Assembly: GCA_028688995.1 (NCBI GenBank)
Contig: JAQTXB010000011.1
Location: 39,821-103,820, forward strand
DNA length: 64,000 bases
Origin: Aliarcobacter sp.
Lineage (GTDB): Bacteria > Campylobacterota > Campylobacteria > Campylobacterales > Arcobacteraceae
Direction of reading: 5' to 3'
Position 1 is the stretch's first letter. The number at the start of each line of letters is the position of its first letter. The notes under the pieces are model-generated. The model was given only the letters and a program-made list of their open reading frames with translations, was not told the DNA's origin and searched no databases. A program made the translations under genes and the position numbers. Below are positions 63,881 through 64,000 of the stretch, in pieces.

Positions 63881-64000
63881 AGCATACATCGGTCTATGCC
63901 TGACTTCGTTTTTGTAGTCAATTTACAACTCAACTAAACTCAAATTATATAACCTAGATCGTAACTCAAGTTTACAACTTTTGATAGGTTCATAACAAAA

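Noticed and set aside
1..64000. CRISPR arrays, tRNA and rRNA genes
   Set aside because: No regularly spaced direct repeats, cloverleaf candidates or conserved rRNA segments were seen on reading; a tool-based scan was not possible.

Overview
The window is AT-rich (estimated at about 27% GC by eye) and densely coded. It looks like chromosomal DNA of an Arcobacter/Aliarcobacter-type Campylobacterota. The reasons are a urease whose gamma and beta subunits are fused as in Helicobacter UreA, the order ureD-(AB)-C...E-F-G described for Arcobacter butzleri, T-rich promoters with little -35 consensus, and the overall gene content. No rRNA, tRNA or CRISPR array was seen.

Layout. 1-4024: phosphate uptake operon pstS(partial)-pstC-pstA-pstB-phoU. 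4158-6586: small housekeeping and unknown genes (TatD-like, DUF2721, esterase, Nudix). 6607-10127: accessory block with a CcdAB toxin-antitoxin pair, a RhuM-PLD fusion and a large TPR protein. 10333-15833: urea ABC importer urtABCDE. 15901-16779: P-loop kinase and SnoaL-like protein. 16996-27581: urease cluster. Between ureC and ureE lies about 5.6 kb of foreign-looking genes: a MazEF-type pair, a fused nuclease-methyltransferase, an HsdS specificity subunit with a broken or unusual start, and a DGQHR-like/deoxyribosyltransferase-like fusion. 27592-36820: AraC regulator, SDR, REC-PAS protein, secreted TPR and DUF3142 pair, UvrD-like helicase, Sel1 protein. 36973-42535: tetR-tolC-adaptor-RND efflux operon with a visible TetR operator. 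42587-45966: three-component sensor (binding protein, kinase, regulator). 46106-48298: fdhD with a NifS-like protein. 48295-49899: SIR2-TPR defence candidate. 50001-59973: DinB, YdhR, aldolase, RNase H, NIT chemoreceptor, Rof, DUF302, YcaO. 60048-64000: accessory tail with a hipB-like gene and hipA stub, a tightly overlapping radical SAM / nucleotide kinase / membrane-protein operon, a truncated RecF-like ATPase N-terminus, and a strong promoter firing out of the window.

How the parts connect. UrtABCDE imports urea and UreABC hydrolyses it, with UreDEFG inserting nickel. Both transcription units carry a similar 11-bp-spaced direct repeat (CAACACTT) near their likely promoters, which suggests one shared regulator. 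FdhD and the adjacent cysteine-desulfurase-like protein suggest a dedicated sulfur-transfer step for formate dehydrogenase.

The best candidates for undescribed biology are the defence-like insertion inside the urease operon, especially the DGQHR-NDT fusion co-translated with hsdS, and the three-gene radical SAM operon at 60602-63354. All functions are inferred from sequence reading. No database search was run.
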